64,000 nucleotides of DNA from DASVTR01 sp036382855 (GCA_036382855.1 DASVPO010000017.1:58174-122173); one strand, 5' to 3'; positions 36,306 through 46,422 are shown, counted from the first letter of the stretch. Notes: generated by a model not told the origin, from the letters alone. A program made the numbers and translations.

Positions 36306-39014
36306 ATGGAAACTATCGAGGAAGCCCTCGTCGCGCTTCACAAATATTTCGGCTTTGAAGATTTCCGCGAAGGGCAGCGCGAAGTCATCGCCGCTATTCT
36401 GGAGGGACGCGATACGGTCGTCGTGATGCCGACGGGCGGCGGAAAGTCCCTCTGCTATCAACTGCCCGCGCTGATGAAAGAGGGCGCAACCGTCGTCGTC
36501 TCGCCGCTCATCGCGCTGATGAAGGATCAGGTTGACGCCCTCTCCGCACGCAATCTTCCGGCCACCTTCATCAATAGCTCGCTCACGTTTGAAGAGCAGA
36601 AGGCGCGCATCACGGGTGTGCGTCGCGGAGACTACAAGCTCGTCTACGTCGCGCCCGAACGCTTCCGCAGCGCACACTTCGTCGAAACCCTGCGCTCCAT
36701 ACACATCTCTCTCTTCGCCGTTGACGAAGCACACTGCATCTCTCAATGGGGACACGATTTTCGCCCCGATTACCTGCGCCTGCGGCACGCCATCGAAGAA
36801 GTCGGACGCCCGCAGATCGCAGCCTTGACGGCCACCGCCACGCCTTACGTTCGCGCTGACATCATCGAACAGCTTGCCCTGCGCGACCCGCCTGCGTTCG
36901 TCAGCGGCTTTGACCGCCCCAACCTCGCCATCAATGTCGTGCACACGCAGAAGGAGCGCGAGAAGATTGCACACATCAAGCGACTCGCGGCCTCGTTCGA
37001 GAAAGGCTCAGGCATCATCTATGCCTCTACGCGTAAGGCCGTCGAGCAGGTGACGGCGCGGCTGCGCCTCGCGGATTTGAGCGTCGTCGCCTATCACGCC
37101 GGAATGGACGAACAGGAACGCACGCGTGCACAGGAAGACTTTATGACCGGCCGCACGCAGATGATTGTCGCCACCAACGCCTTCGGCATGGGCATTGACA
37201 AGCCGGACATACGCTTCGTCGCACACTACCAGATGCCCGGCTCCATAGAGGCTTACTACCAGGAGATAGGCCGCGCCGGTCGTGACCGCCTGCCTTCGAC
37301 CTGTACCCTCTTCTTCAACTACGCAGACAAGCGTACGCAGGACTACTTCATAGAAGGCTCTTACCCGCCGCCCGAAACAATCGCGCGCGTCTACGAAGCT
37401 CTCGTCGCCACCCAACAGAAGCGCATTGAGTTGTCAGTCAGTGAAATAGCCAAGCGCGCCGGGCTGCGGAACGAGATGGCCGTTCAGTCGTCGCTCATCA
37501 TTCTTGAGAAGGCGGGCCACATAGAGCGCGGGGCGTCCGGCGAAAATCGTGCCTGCGTTCGCCTGCTCTTGAAGCCGCATGAAGCGCGCGAAACCGTCGG
37601 CACACGCGATACCAGAGCGCGGCAGGTGCTCTTCGGTCTTCTCGGCGGCTACGATTTGAACGAACGTGTTGAGACGGAGATTGATGTCAACGAGTTTGCA
37701 GAGACGATGGGCCTCGACGCGGCCGCCGTCAAACGTGCACTCTCATCGCTCACAGCTTCCGGCATCATTACCTACACGCCCGCGCGACGCACACGCGGCC
37801 TTCTGCTTCTAGACGAGCAGCCGGTCGCGCGCCTGCGTATTCGCCCGCATGAAATCGCGCGCCGCGCCGCGCTCGAACAACGCAAGCTCCGCGAGATTAT
37901 TAGCTTCTGCTACACAGACCGCTGCTACCGCGCCTTCATCCTCGATTACTTCGGCGACCGTAAGCATCCTGCCAACTGCGGCGCGTGCGGCAACTGCACG
38001 TCCGCTTCGCGCGCCGACGCAACGCGCGGAGAGCAGGCCGTCCCGCTCGACGCACGCACACCGCTCGACGGCTTCGTGAAGGATAACGCGCCCTTCGCGC
38101 TCGACCTCGAACGCGAGTTAAGTGAAAGCACACGGCTGCGTCAGTCGCGCGCGAAGGCTGAAGCCGCCGGTGCTGCCGCTCGTATGCAGGAAGCGCCCGG
38201 CGATGACGATTGGCCCAACGCAGACCCCGGAGCCATCGAATTTTCCGGCGCGCATCAAACGCAGACCATCAACATTACGCAGGCGCGTGCTCTCACAGAT
38301 GAAGAGCGTTTGCTGGTGCGTAAAATCCTTGCGTGCGCGGCGCGCATGAACGGGCGCTTCGGCAAGAATATGCTGGCCGCCGTCCTGCGCGGCTCGCGCG
38401 CCAAAAACGTCACACAGGCCAACCTTGAGCAGCTTTCCACCTATGGCATCCTGAGCGACATGACGCAGGATGAGTTGATGCTCTACATAGACGCGCTCGT
38501 CTCGGCCGGATGCCTTGCGGTCGCCGGCGGCGCGTACCCGACCGTCTCTCTGACAACGCTCGGCGGCGACGTGATGCGCGAGCAGAAGACAATCGAACTG
38601 GCGCTGCCTTCAACCGCCGTCAGCGACCCGCTCGGCGCACTAAGAAGCGGCAGGCCCGCCGCTACCGCACCCCCTGTAGCTAAAGCGCCGCAGGTCAGCA
38701 CCGTTGACGAGACGTATGCTCTCTACTGCGAAGGTCTGACCATCGAAGAGATCAGCAGGCAGCGCGGCCTCACGGAGATTACGGTCGAGAAACATCTTGC
38801 CGACTGTATTCTGCAAGGCCGCAGCTTTGAACTCTCGCGCTACGTCGGCGAGCACGACCGCGCGTTGATTGAAGCCGTCATTGACGAAGTAGGCACGCAA
38901 CTGCTCAAACCCTTGCGCGATGCGCTGCCCGCACACATCAACTACCGCATGATTCGCTTTGTCGTCGCAGACCGCCAGCGCGCAGAGCAAACGCGTGCGC
39001 AGGAAACTGCCTGA
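36306..39014 (+). CDS. recQ: RecQ-family ATP-dependent DNA helicase
   Basis: 3'-5' DNA helicase of 902 residues. Motif 0 reads FGFEDFREGQREVI (about residues 15-28), Walker A is MPTGGGKSLCYQLPA (about 40-54), and motif II is DEAH within AVDEAHCISQWGHDFRPDYLRL. The aromatic-rich loop is intact, as are motifs V-VI (GMGIDKPDIRFVAHY; YYQEIGRAGRD). The RecQ zinc-binding region is shown by FCYTDRCYRAFILDYFGD...CGACGNC (about 535-565). The C-terminal 90 residues (GLTIEEISRQRGLTEITVEKHLADCI) are a helix-turn-helix domain as in long RecQ forms. The protein is longer than E. coli RecQ (609), with an extra linker around 600-660. Confidence 0.95.
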   Translation: METIEEALVALHKYFGFEDFREGQREVIAAILEGRDTVVVMPTGGGKSLCYQLPALMKEGATVVVSPLIALMKDQVDALSARNLPATFINSSLTFEEQKARITGVRRGDYKLVYVAPERFRSAHFVETLRSIHISLFAVDEAHCISQWGHDFRPDYLRLRHAIEEVGRPQIAALTATATPYVRADIIEQLALRDPPAFVSGFDRPNLAINVVHTQKEREKIAHIKRLAASFEKGSGIIYASTRKAVEQVTARLRLADLSVVAYHAGMDEQERTRAQEDFMTGRTQMIVATNAFGMGIDKPDIRFVAHYQMPGSIEAYYQEIGRAGRDRLPSTCTLFFNYADKRTQDYFIEGSYPPPETIARVYEALVATQQKRIELSVSEIAKRAGLRNEMAVQSSLIILEKAGHIERGASGENRACVRLLLKPHEARETVGTRDTRARQVLFGLLGGYDLNERVETEIDVNEFAETMGLDAAAVKRALSSLTASGIITYTPARRTRGLLLLDEQPVARLRIRPHEIARRAALEQRKLREIISFCYTDRCYRAFILDYFGDRKHPANCGACGNCTSASRADATRGEQAVPLDARTPLDGFVKDNAPFALDLERELSESTRLRQSRAKAEAAGAAARMQEAPGDDDWPNADPGAIEFSGAHQTQTINITQARALTDEERLLVRKILACAARMNGRFGKNMLAAVLRGSRAKNVTQANLEQLSTYGILSDMTQDELMLYIDALVSAGCLAVAGGAYPTVSLTTLGGDVMREQKTIELALPSTAVSDPLGALRSGRPAATAPPVAKAPQVSTVDETYALYCEGLTIEEISRQRGLTEITVEKHLADCILQGRSFELSRYVGEHDRALIEAVIDEVGTQLLKPLRDALPAHINYRMIRFVVADRQRAEQTRAQETA

Positions 39015-39152
39015 GCGCAGCCGTCCTGTGTTACAGTTGTCCGCAACAAGAGTCTCATCATCTTCAGATGAGCGGGTTGCAAGCGTCTCTTCGGTCATCA
39101 AACAGTTGCCCTTGCGCGGCCGCCGCGCTTTTCGTTTAAGGAATAAGAACGC

Positions 39153-40394
39153 ATGTCTCATCTATCCAGAAAGCTGACCTGCCTGCTGTCTCTGTTTCTG
39201 CTCGCAACGCTCCCGGCCGTGGCCTATGGGCAAAAGCCGCAGACCGTTCTCGATTATTACCTGCTGCTGCCGCAGAAATACCTGCGACACGCTGGCGGCG
39301 ATTCGGCCGCAGCCCGGCAGTCTGCCGTTTATATACGGGATGTCGAGCGCGATTACCTGCAAGCGCGCGAGCCGAACGGCGAGAAATACACGGCGCTGGC
39401 TCTCTTCAAGAGCGATGACGGGAATCACTTGATAGCGGTCGAGAATCGAGAGTGTCAGCGAGGCTGCAAGGAAGAGTTTTTCCTGCTGCGTTATCAGGAC
39501 GAACAGTGGGTGGATGTCACGGGTCAAATGATGCCCGCCGTGGACACGAGCGACTTGCGCGCTCGCCTCGCTAAACAGTTCGACGGAAAATTCGAGCCCC
39601 GCGTGCTGCATCAGCTTTCGGCGGGCGGAAAAGTTATTGATGTTATAGAGTACTGGAGCGGCCTCACGCTCGGACAGCTTGAATGGTCGGGACGCGCGTT
39701 TACGTTCAAGCCTCTGGCGGCCGAGAAGAGCGCTGAAAGCGGAAGCGTGCTGGCTTCCGTCAGCAACGCGGCCGGCGACCGCCTGCAAATCATAGAGGTC
39801 ACGCCCGGCTCGCCCGCGCGCCTCCCCTTGCAGGGCCACCTCAACGTCAAAATAGCTTACGAATTGAAGTCGTCGCTGCGTGCGCGCATCTTCGTCGTCC
39901 CCGTCGCCGGAGAGCAGTTCATGCGCGACAGCTTCACCAGCGCCTCTGTTCTTCACGACCGCGGACAGGGTGTGACGACAGGCTATGTCGGCTTCCTCAA
40001 TCAGGCGCGATTGAATCAGGTGGAAGTGACGATGCTTGACGAGAAAAGGACTGAACTGCTCTCGCTCACATACAATCTGGATGCGGCATGGGAAGGCACG
40101 CTCGAATGTCCAACGTTCCGTATCTCATGTTTTCCGAACCGTAACAGTCCGGGCGCTCCCATCGGTTGTCACATTCTGCCGAGCGGCCTGCAACCAAATC
40201 AACGACTGACCTACAACTGGACCATCACGGGCGGCGTTCTCATCAACGGTCAGGGCACGCGCCGCATCAATCTCAATCCGACGCCAGAGACAGCCGAACG
40301 TGGCTGGAAGGTCACTGTGCAGGTCACGGGGCTGCCGTCGAAGTGTGAGGCGATTGTGACAGCCGGCGGGCCTGCCGGAGCTATCAAAGAGTAG
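39153..40394 (+). CDS. Secreted protein with C-terminal Ig-like domain
   Basis: Exported protein of 413 residues. AAGGAA precedes the ATG; the signal peptide ends near AVAYGQ (about residue 26). The first half (about 30-190) is an unrecognised globular domain with the pair CQRGCKEEFFLLRY. The C-terminal 95 residues contain four to five cysteines and a PKD/Ig-like segment (LTYNWTITGGVLINGQG), which is typical of secreted acidobacterial proteins. It is followed 17 bases later by a polytopic membrane protein. Function unknown. Confidence 0.65.
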   Translation: MSHLSRKLTCLLSLFLLATLPAVAYGQKPQTVLDYYLLLPQKYLRHAGGDSAAARQSAVYIRDVERDYLQAREPNGEKYTALALFKSDDGNHLIAVENRECQRGCKEEFFLLRYQDEQWVDVTGQMMPAVDTSDLRARLAKQFDGKFEPRVLHQLSAGGKVIDVIEYWSGLTLGQLEWSGRAFTFKPLAAEKSAESGSVLASVSNAAGDRLQIIEVTPGSPARLPLQGHLNVKIAYELKSSLRARIFVVPVAGEQFMRDSFTSASVLHDRGQGVTTGYVGFLNQARLNQVEVTMLDEKRTELLSLTYNLDAAWEGTLECPTFRISCFPNRNSPGAPIGCHILPSGLQPNQRLTYNWTITGGVLINGQGTRRINLNPTPETAERGWKVTVQVTGLPSKCEAIVTAGGPAGAIKE

Positions 40395-40411
40395 AGGCCG
40401 CTAACCTGAGT

Positions 40412-41539
40412 ATGCCGTCCGAGTCCGAGATACAAACGCGCTTCTCGGCAATAGACCGTGCGCTGCTCTTTGTTGAAAATAGATGCACGCTCTCCGGCGC
40501 ATCGCTGCTCTTGGCCGTCATGCTGATGTTGGTAGCGATGCTCTACGTGCGCCCGGCCTTTGTCTCGTCCTATCACGGCATCTACTACGCACAACTGGCC
40601 GCGCATCCGTTTGAGGCCGCCAACCCGAACGCTTACAGGCTGCTCACGCCGCTCGTCGCTTATCTCTTGGGCCTGCGCGGCGACAAAATCATCATCCTCA
40701 ACCTGCTCGTCGCCCTCGCGCTGCTCGTAGTGGTTTACTACAACTCGCGGCGCGCTTCCTATGCGCCGAGTCTCGCGTTGGCCGTCGCGATGATGCTCGC
40801 CTACACGATGCCGACGCTCTTTACAATCTACTACGGCGGCTACACGGATTCGACCACCTACCTCTTAATCCTGCTGATGCTCATCTCCGCGAAGCGCCCT
40901 CTTTTATACTGGCTGCTGTTTCTGTTGGGGCTGCTCAACCGCGAGTCTGTCGTCTTCCTGCTTCCCTTCTTCGCGCTCTACCACTTTTATAAACTCAACT
41001 CACGCAAAACTTTTATGCACTCGATTCTCGTCGGGCCTGCTGTAACCCTTGCGCTCTATCTACTCTTTCGCGCCCTTGTTAATAGTCGAACAACTGTGCT
41101 TCACACGGGCGCTTTCTATTTCGAGCCGCTTCTGAAAGACCCTTTCTACTGGCTGCGGCAGACGCTTCAAGCTTATCCGCTCGGCTTCTTTTCCGCGTTC
41201 AAACTATTCTGGGCGCTCCCCGCAGCGGCAGGCTTCTTTGCTCTCAGAGACCGTCGCTACCTGCTGGCGGCGCTCGTTCTCTCACCCATCATTTTCTCGG
41301 CGGCGCAGTCCCTTATCGCGCTCGACACTTCGCGACTGCTGGCGATGGCCTTTCCCTCTCTACTGATGTCAATCCTCGTGCTCAGGGAAAAGATGAGCGA
41401 GCAACGACTTGCCACGTTGATGCTGCTTCTCGTGCTCTTTAACTTTGCGCTGCCGCAGATTTATGTCACGTCTAACGAAGTGAGCCTGATGTACTCCTCA
41501 GCCTCGCTCGTTTCAGGCGGCACGACTGCCGCGCCTTAA
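40412..41539 (+). CDS. Polytopic membrane protein, possible GT-C type glycosyltransferase
   Basis: Membrane protein of 375 residues with roughly nine to ten helices. An N-terminal cytoplasmic stretch leads into a first helix (about 33-50). The region just after it (about 60-90) carries YYAQLAAHPFEAANPNAYRLLTPLVAYLLGLRG, which resembles the acidic or aromatic first-loop region of GT-C-fold enzymes and DUF2029-like proteins. The stretch LLNRESVVFLLPFFALYHF is also reminiscent of them. No catalytic motif can be fixed, so this is only a class suggestion. It probably shares a transcript with the secreted protein at 39153. Confidence 0.6.
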   Translation: MPSESEIQTRFSAIDRALLFVENRCTLSGASLLLAVMLMLVAMLYVRPAFVSSYHGIYYAQLAAHPFEAANPNAYRLLTPLVAYLLGLRGDKIIILNLLVALALLVVVYYNSRRASYAPSLALAVAMMLAYTMPTLFTIYYGGYTDSTTYLLILLMLISAKRPLLYWLLFLLGLLNRESVVFLLPFFALYHFYKLNSRKTFMHSILVGPAVTLALYLLFRALVNSRTTVLHTGAFYFEPLLKDPFYWLRQTLQAYPLGFFSAFKLFWALPAAAGFFALRDRRYLLAALVLSPIIFSAAQSLIALDTSRLLAMAFPSLLMSILVLREKMSEQRLATLMLLLVLFNFALPQIYVTSNEVSLMYSSASLVSGGTTAAP

Positions 41540-41680
41540 ACTATAACGAGCAAGCTTGTCATCCTTCCCTTCCGGCATCCTCCATGATGTTGCGAGAGAT
41601 GCTGGAAGCTGTCACAATCCGTCTGTTAAGGTAAACTGCGTGCTGCCGTCGTCGCGAAAATATTCGGGAGAAAAACTTTG

Positions 41681-41923
41681 ATGAGCCGTAATCCGAACAC
41701 AGACCCGCCTGAGCCTGCCGAACAACCTGCGCGTGAACCGCCGCCGGTTGAGCCGAACGATCCAGTCCTGCCAGACCCCTCTCAGCCGCCTGTGCCGCTT
41801 CCGCCCGGCACGGAGCCGACGCCGCCTGCGCCCGTGCGCGAGCCGGGAGGAACGCCAGCGCCCGTCGGCGACCCGCCGCCGTCCGACCCTACCTATAGGA
41901 TGTTACCGACGCCTGCGCTGTGA
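41681..41923 (+). CDS. Small proline-rich protein
   Basis: An 80-residue protein, nearly 40% proline with many glutamates (PPEPAEQPAREPPPVEPNDP and similar). The ATG at 41681 is preceded by GGGAG. No signal peptide or membrane segment, so it is cytosolic or intrinsically disordered. Short Pro/Glu-rich proteins of this type are seen in acidobacteria and proteobacteria without known function. The composition could also be produced by a chance open frame, but the ribosome-binding site supports a gene. Confidence 0.5.
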   Translation: MSRNPNTDPPEPAEQPAREPPPVEPNDPVLPDPSQPPVPLPPGTEPTPPAPVREPGGTPAPVGDPPPSDPTYRMLPTPAL

Positions 41924-42282
41924 TTCAGGACTACTACAGGTCTTCGTCCGCATTGACAATTAGATAGCAAGGATTTAGTCTCTCCCATACAATCTACTTG
42001 GAGTCTTACTCCTCTAAAGTATATTGCTCTCGCTAGTTCATGCCAGAGACGCTGGTTTAGTTTTAAGAAACCTTTCACACTCCTGAATTTCTAGCCTTTA
42101 GCCCCCGGAGGTGGAAATTGACTCTTCGCGATAATATCTCTTAACAGTTTATCGGGTGGCTTTAGCTGCTTGTCTGCGGGGCGACGAGAATGTTCCGTGG
42201 CCGAATTCGGAATCAGGCAGCTTTACACGGCAGGCGATGGCTTTACCGGCAAGCGGACTGAGAGCCGTTTGGGAGCTTACGA
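41924..42282. other. Intergenic region without detectable gene
   Basis: I see no gene, RNA or strong hairpin here. Its 3' end provides GGAG eight bases ahead of the kinase ATG. It may carry a promoter that I cannot recognise. Confidence 0.5.
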
Positions 42283-45200
42283 ATGTTATCGCGCAATACT
42301 TTCCTATACAACCGCTATCGCATTATTCGCCCGCTCGGCAAAGGCGGCTTCGGTCAGGTCTATGAAGCTCTCGACGACAAGCTCGATTGCATCGTCGCCA
42401 TCAAGGAGCGGCTTGCCAAATCCGATTCGGAGAAGATGCGGCGCGCTTTCATGCGTGAGGCAAAGCTGCTGGCTAACCTGCGCCATCCCGTGCTTCCCAA
42501 AGTCACGGATCACTTCTTCGCGGGCGAGAGCCAGTATCTCGTCATGGAATTTATCGAAGGCGATGATTTAGCCACCCTTCTTTACAAAAGACAGCATCCC
42601 TTCTTCGTCGAACAGGTTCTCACATGGGCGGACGAAATTCTCAAAGGTCTCGTCTATCTTCACACACGCCCGCAGGTCATCCTTCACCGCGACATCAAGC
42701 CTGCCAACATCAAGCTCACACACGAGGGCGACATCTTTCTGCTCGACTTCGGTCTGGCGAAAGGCTATGCGGGCGAGATGGCCGTCCCGGAGGAGACCAG
42801 CCAACGCAGTTCCAGCATACAGGGCTTTACGGCGGCTTACGCTCCGCTCGAACAACTTACCAAAGCAGGCACTAACGAACAGAGCGACATCTACAGCTTA
42901 GGCGCAACGCTCTACCACTTGCTAACGGGGCGCGTGCCGGCCACGGCCGCTCACCGTTACAAGACTCAGGAACTAGGTCAGCCTGATCCACTGATTGCCG
43001 CACACGAAGCCTATCCGGCAGTGCCGGAGCCTGTATCGCTCGTCCTGTCGCAGGCCATGGCGATGAGCCGTAGAAACCGTCTCCGCTCAGCGCAGGAGAT
43101 GCGTCAGGTCTTGCTGGATGCCCGTCGCGCCATCGCGGAGGCGACGACTGAGCATCGCTCCGCTGGCCGCAGCTCGAAGAGACAGGGCGATGCGTCGTCC
43201 GTTTCTCCTTTTCCCACCATGCCTTCGCCGACTCAGGCTTCACCCTTGATGGACCCGACTCTGGCTGCCGATCAGCGTATGCATCTCTTCAACATGCAGC
43301 CCGGCAACATGATGGACCAGCTTCCGTCGCAGGATGATTCTGCGCAAGCCTCTCAGCCTGCGCACGAACTTCCTTGGGCTTCGTATGTTGATTCTCAAAC
43401 AGGAGAATCCTCATGGGCTTCAACCGTCGTTGATTCGGAGCTACATGAAGACGAAGCTTCGACGACAAAACTCGATGAAGAGCGTCTCAGGCAGGCCCGT
43501 TTGCAGCAAGAGCAGGAGCGAGCGCAACTGGATGCTGCCGGTCGTCAACAACATCAGGAAGGGGCGGCCGGAAGAAACGTTGAAGAGGCGCGGCGACGTG
43601 AAGCAGAGGCCGTTAGAAAAGCTCAGGAGGAAAAGGCAAAGTCCCAACGGATCGCAAGCCTCCACACAGAGGCAGAGTCGGCAATGGCAAACGGAAACTG
43701 GGCCGCTGCTATTAAGGGGCTGCAAGAGATTCTCGCTTTAGACCCGACGCACGCCGGAGCGAAGTCGAAGCTGAGGGAGGCTCAGACTGAACAGCAACTC
43801 TCAAACCTTTATGCGGCCGGGCGGCGCTACTATGAAGCGGGCCGCTGGCGTGAATCTTTAGACGAACTGCTCCGTGTAGAAGAGATGAAAAGCTCCTACA
43901 TGGATGTCGCTGCTCTTATCATTGAGCTAAAAAAGAGGCTCCGTATTGCGGAGCTTTACCAAGCGGCGGAAGCAGCAGCCGCTCGTGAGGAGTGGTCAGC
44001 GGCCGTCGAGAACCTACAGCAAATCCTCGTGCTCGACTCTGCCCAGACTCATGCGGCGCAGAAGCTACAGGAAGCAGAAAAACAGCATGAACGCTTAACC
44101 CTCTATCTCAAGGGGCGAGAGCTTTACGGAAAAGGTCTCTGGAGTGAAGCCTTAAACTACTTAGGCAAGGTGCAGGAAGAGGGTGACTACAGAGATACGG
44201 ACTCTTTGATTACTCACGCCAGATACCAGCTCACAATGCTTGAAGCTGCCCGCATAGATAGGGAGAAGCAGAAACTTGAGGCGAAGCTTCATTTAGAGAA
44301 ACAGGCGGATGCCCAGAGACTCTACAAGGAAGCGCTGGTACAGATAGAGGGCAAAGACCTGCCAGCAGCCGTCGAGTCTTTGAAAGCAGCCCAGAGCTTA
44401 GACCCTGCCAATGCAGTGATTATCGCCAGACTCAGAGAGACGGAAGCTACTGCCGGCAGGTTGGCCCGCAGAGCAAGCCGTGCCGGCCGCCTCAGAGGCA
44501 AGCAGATGATGATTGCCGGAGGCGCAGTTGCTTTAATCATTGCCGTGGCAATCTTCTCTTTGCTAAAGCTCAAAAGTGGCAACCGTGTTTCTAATCAAAG
44601 TCAGTTATCAACGGACAAGACTCCGGCGATGGCCGCGCCCGCTGGTATGGCCTATGTGCCGGGCGGCACTTTTCGGATGGGGCGCAATGACGGCGACACG
44701 GAAGGCAACGACAGTCCGGCGCATGATGCGACCGTCAGCGCCTTCTACATGGACATTTATGAAACAACCAATGAAGATTATAAAAAGTTTATCAACGCGA
44801 TAGGACACCAGCCGCCTCAGACATGGACTGGCGGAGCTTATCCTGCGGACGCTGCGCGCAAACCTGTCACGGGCGTGATGTGGGATGAGGCAAACGGCTA
44901 CTGTAAGTCTGTGGGCAAGCGTCTGCCGACCGAAGAGGAGTGGGAGTTTGCGGCGCGCGGCAAGGACGAGCGGTTGTATCCGTGGGGCAGGGATTGGAAC
45001 GCAGGGCTAGCCAACGCGGGCAAGGCCGCGGATGGCCCGCTCCCCGTCGGCACATTCAAGGGCGCTTCTCCCTACGGAATATATGACTTGGTTGGAAATG
45101 TCTGGGAATGGACGGCGAGCGACATGAAGAGTTATTCGCCCTCAAATCCTGTTGAGACCGGCGACTACAAAAACCTCAAAGTCATACGCGGTTGCATGTA

Positions 45201-45333
45201 CGGGTGCGAAGTGAAGAAAGCGACTACGACTTACCGCAAAGGCTGGCCCGCCAACCGATGGGACTGGCCCGACGGAGTCAAAGCCAATTACAGCAACATG
45301 GGTTTTCGCTGCGTTCAGGACGCGGCGCGATAA
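42283..45333 (+). CDS. Ser/Thr protein kinase fused to FGE-like (SUMF1/EgtB/PvdO) domain
   Basis: Multidomain membrane protein of 1016 residues. An N-terminal Hanks-type kinase domain (about 11-275) has the glycine loop GKGGFG (19-24), the ATP-binding lysine VAIKE (residue 41), catalytic HRDIKPANIKL (near 135) and DFG (near 154); it is predicted active. A long, charged region with TPR-like helices follows (about 390-730), then one transmembrane segment (about 742-763). The outer C-terminal domain (about 785-1016) is a formylglycine-generating-enzyme/SUMF1-like C-lectin fold: GTFRMGRNDGD, RLPTEEEWEFAARG, YGIYDLVGNVWEWTA, GFRCV. The usual RGGSW element is changed to RGCMYGC. The topology predicts a receptor-like kinase with an external C-lectin sensor or ligand domain. 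The FGE active-site cysteines cannot be assigned with confidence. Confidence 0.9.
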   Translation: MLSRNTFLYNRYRIIRPLGKGGFGQVYEALDDKLDCIVAIKERLAKSDSEKMRRAFMREAKLLANLRHPVLPKVTDHFFAGESQYLVMEFIEGDDLATLLYKRQHPFFVEQVLTWADEILKGLVYLHTRPQVILHRDIKPANIKLTHEGDIFLLDFGLAKGYAGEMAVPEETSQRSSSIQGFTAAYAPLEQLTKAGTNEQSDIYSLGATLYHLLTGRVPATAAHRYKTQELGQPDPLIAAHEAYPAVPEPVSLVLSQAMAMSRRNRLRSAQEMRQVLLDARRAIAEATTEHRSAGRSSKRQGDASSVSPFPTMPSPTQASPLMDPTLAADQRMHLFNMQPGNMMDQLPSQDDSAQASQPAHELPWASYVDSQTGESSWASTVVDSELHEDEASTTKLDEERLRQARLQQEQERAQLDAAGRQQHQEGAAGRNVEEARRREAEAVRKAQEEKAKSQRIASLHTEAESAMANGNWAAAIKGLQEILALDPTHAGAKSKLREAQTEQQLSNLYAAGRRYYEAGRWRESLDELLRVEEMKSSYMDVAALIIELKKRLRIAELYQAAEAAAAREEWSAAVENLQQILVLDSAQTHAAQKLQEAEKQHERLTLYLKGRELYGKGLWSEALNYLGKVQEEGDYRDTDSLITHARYQLTMLEAARIDREKQKLEAKLHLEKQADAQRLYKEALVQIEGKDLPAAVESLKAAQSLDPANAVIIARLRETEATAGRLARRASRAGRLRGKQMMIAGGAVALIIAVAIFSLLKLKSGNRVSNQSQLSTDKTPAMAAPAGMAYVPGGTFRMGRNDGDTEGNDSPAHDATVSAFYMDIYETTNEDYKKFINAIGHQPPQTWTGGAYPADAARKPVTGVMWDEANGYCKSVGKRLPTEEEWEFAARGKDERLYPWGRDWNAGLANAGKAADGPLPVGTFKGASPYGIYDLVGNVWEWTASDMKSYSPSNPVETGDYKNLKVIRGCMYGCEVKKATTTYRKGWPANRWDWPDGVKANYSNMGFRCVQDAAR

Positions 45334-45360
45334 GCTTGTCTATCTAGAAAGGAAGCTCAC

Positions 45361-46422
45361 ATGTTAAAAAGGGCCAGCAGCACATTAAGGCTCCCCGTCA
45401 TACTCATCACGTTGGGCCTGCTCTTCGTCTATTCCTCATGGTCGCTCATCGCAGGTGTCTCATCGCCACAAAACGAAGACGCCAAGTTGCCGCCCACAGC
45501 TAAATCGGCAGCCCCCCAGCCGAAGACGAATCCGCCGCCGGGGGCTGCTGCGCCCATCAGGAAAAAGGCGACGCCTCCTACTCCTAAAAAGAGCACTGTA
45601 GTAAGAAGAACGCCGTCTCCTGTCAGCGCACCTCCTGTTTCGTTGCCGCCGCCTGCTCCTCCGCGGCCCGCTCCGAGAACGTATCCCAATACGGTTCGCA
45701 ATACAGACGGCACGCTCAAGCCTGCGTTCGGTTATCGCTGGAGAAATACCACGCCGGGTGATTTCACTGTCGAGTTGAAACCCAACCTGATTTTGGGTAG
45801 TAGTGGTCGGCCCACGCCCGCCTTCGGTTACCGCTGGAAGAACAGCTTGCCTGATGACAGCGATGTGGAGTTAAAGCCTAACCTGATTCTGGGCAGCAAT
45901 GGCAGGCCAGCGCCTGCGTTCGGGTACCGTTGGAAGAATAGTCTGCCTGATGATGATAGCGTCGAGTTGAAACCTAATCTGGTTTTGGGCAGCAACGGTC
46001 GGCCAGCGCCCGCCCCGGGCTACCGCTGGACGAACAATCTTCCAAATGATGACAGCGTCGAACGTATTCCCGCCGCCAGCCCTCCGAGGACATCTACTAC
46101 CACGACGACGACGAGTAGTTCGCCGTATCCTAATACGGTCCGTAATACAGACGGCACGCTCAAGCCCGCGTTCGGCTACCGTTGGAGAAACACAACGCCG
46201 GGCGACTACACCGTTGAACTGAAGCCCAACCTGGTTCTAGGCAGCAACGGGCGGCCAACGCCTGCCTTCGGTTATCGCTGGAAGAACAGTTTGCCTGATG
46301 ATAGCAACGTCGAGTTAAAGCCTAATCTGGTGTTAGGCAGCAACGGGCGGCCGGTTCCTGCGCCGGGTTACCGTTGGAAAAACAATCTTCCGAATGACGA
46401 CAGCGTCGAGCGTATTCCCTGA
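45361..46422 (+). CDS. Membrane-anchored protein of seven 32-residue repeats
   Basis: Protein of 353 residues. A signal or anchor segment (about residues 10-30) and a Pro/Lys-rich linker (about 35-110) precede two blocks of repeats. The repeat is 32 residues (96 bases) with a core like (A/P)xGYRWKNSLPDDDSVELKPN and a linking LGSNGRP. There are four copies in block 1 and three in block 2, separated by a short Thr/Ser linker. Block 2 repeats the opening sequence of block 1 almost exactly, so the array arose by an internal duplication. It lies 27 bases after the kinase-FGE gene and is probably co-transcribed; a wall-binding or kinase-partner role is inference. Confidence 0.75.
   Translation: MLKRASSTLRLPVILITLGLLFVYSSWSLIAGVSSPQNEDAKLPPTAKSAAPQPKTNPPPGAAAPIRKKATPPTPKKSTVVRRTPSPVSAPPVSLPPPAPPRPAPRTYPNTVRNTDGTLKPAFGYRWRNTTPGDFTVELKPNLILGSSGRPTPAFGYRWKNSLPDDSDVELKPNLILGSNGRPAPAFGYRWKNSLPDDDSVELKPNLVLGSNGRPAPAPGYRWTNNLPNDDSVERIPAASPPRTSTTTTTTSSSPYPNTVRNTDGTLKPAFGYRWRNTTPGDYTVELKPNLVLGSNGRPTPAFGYRWKNSLPDDSNVELKPNLVLGSNGRPVPAPGYRWKNNLPNDDSVERIP

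Noticed and set aside
36285..36974. Minus-strand frame of 229 codons
   Set aside because: It is an antisense shadow of recQ with no protein-like pattern.
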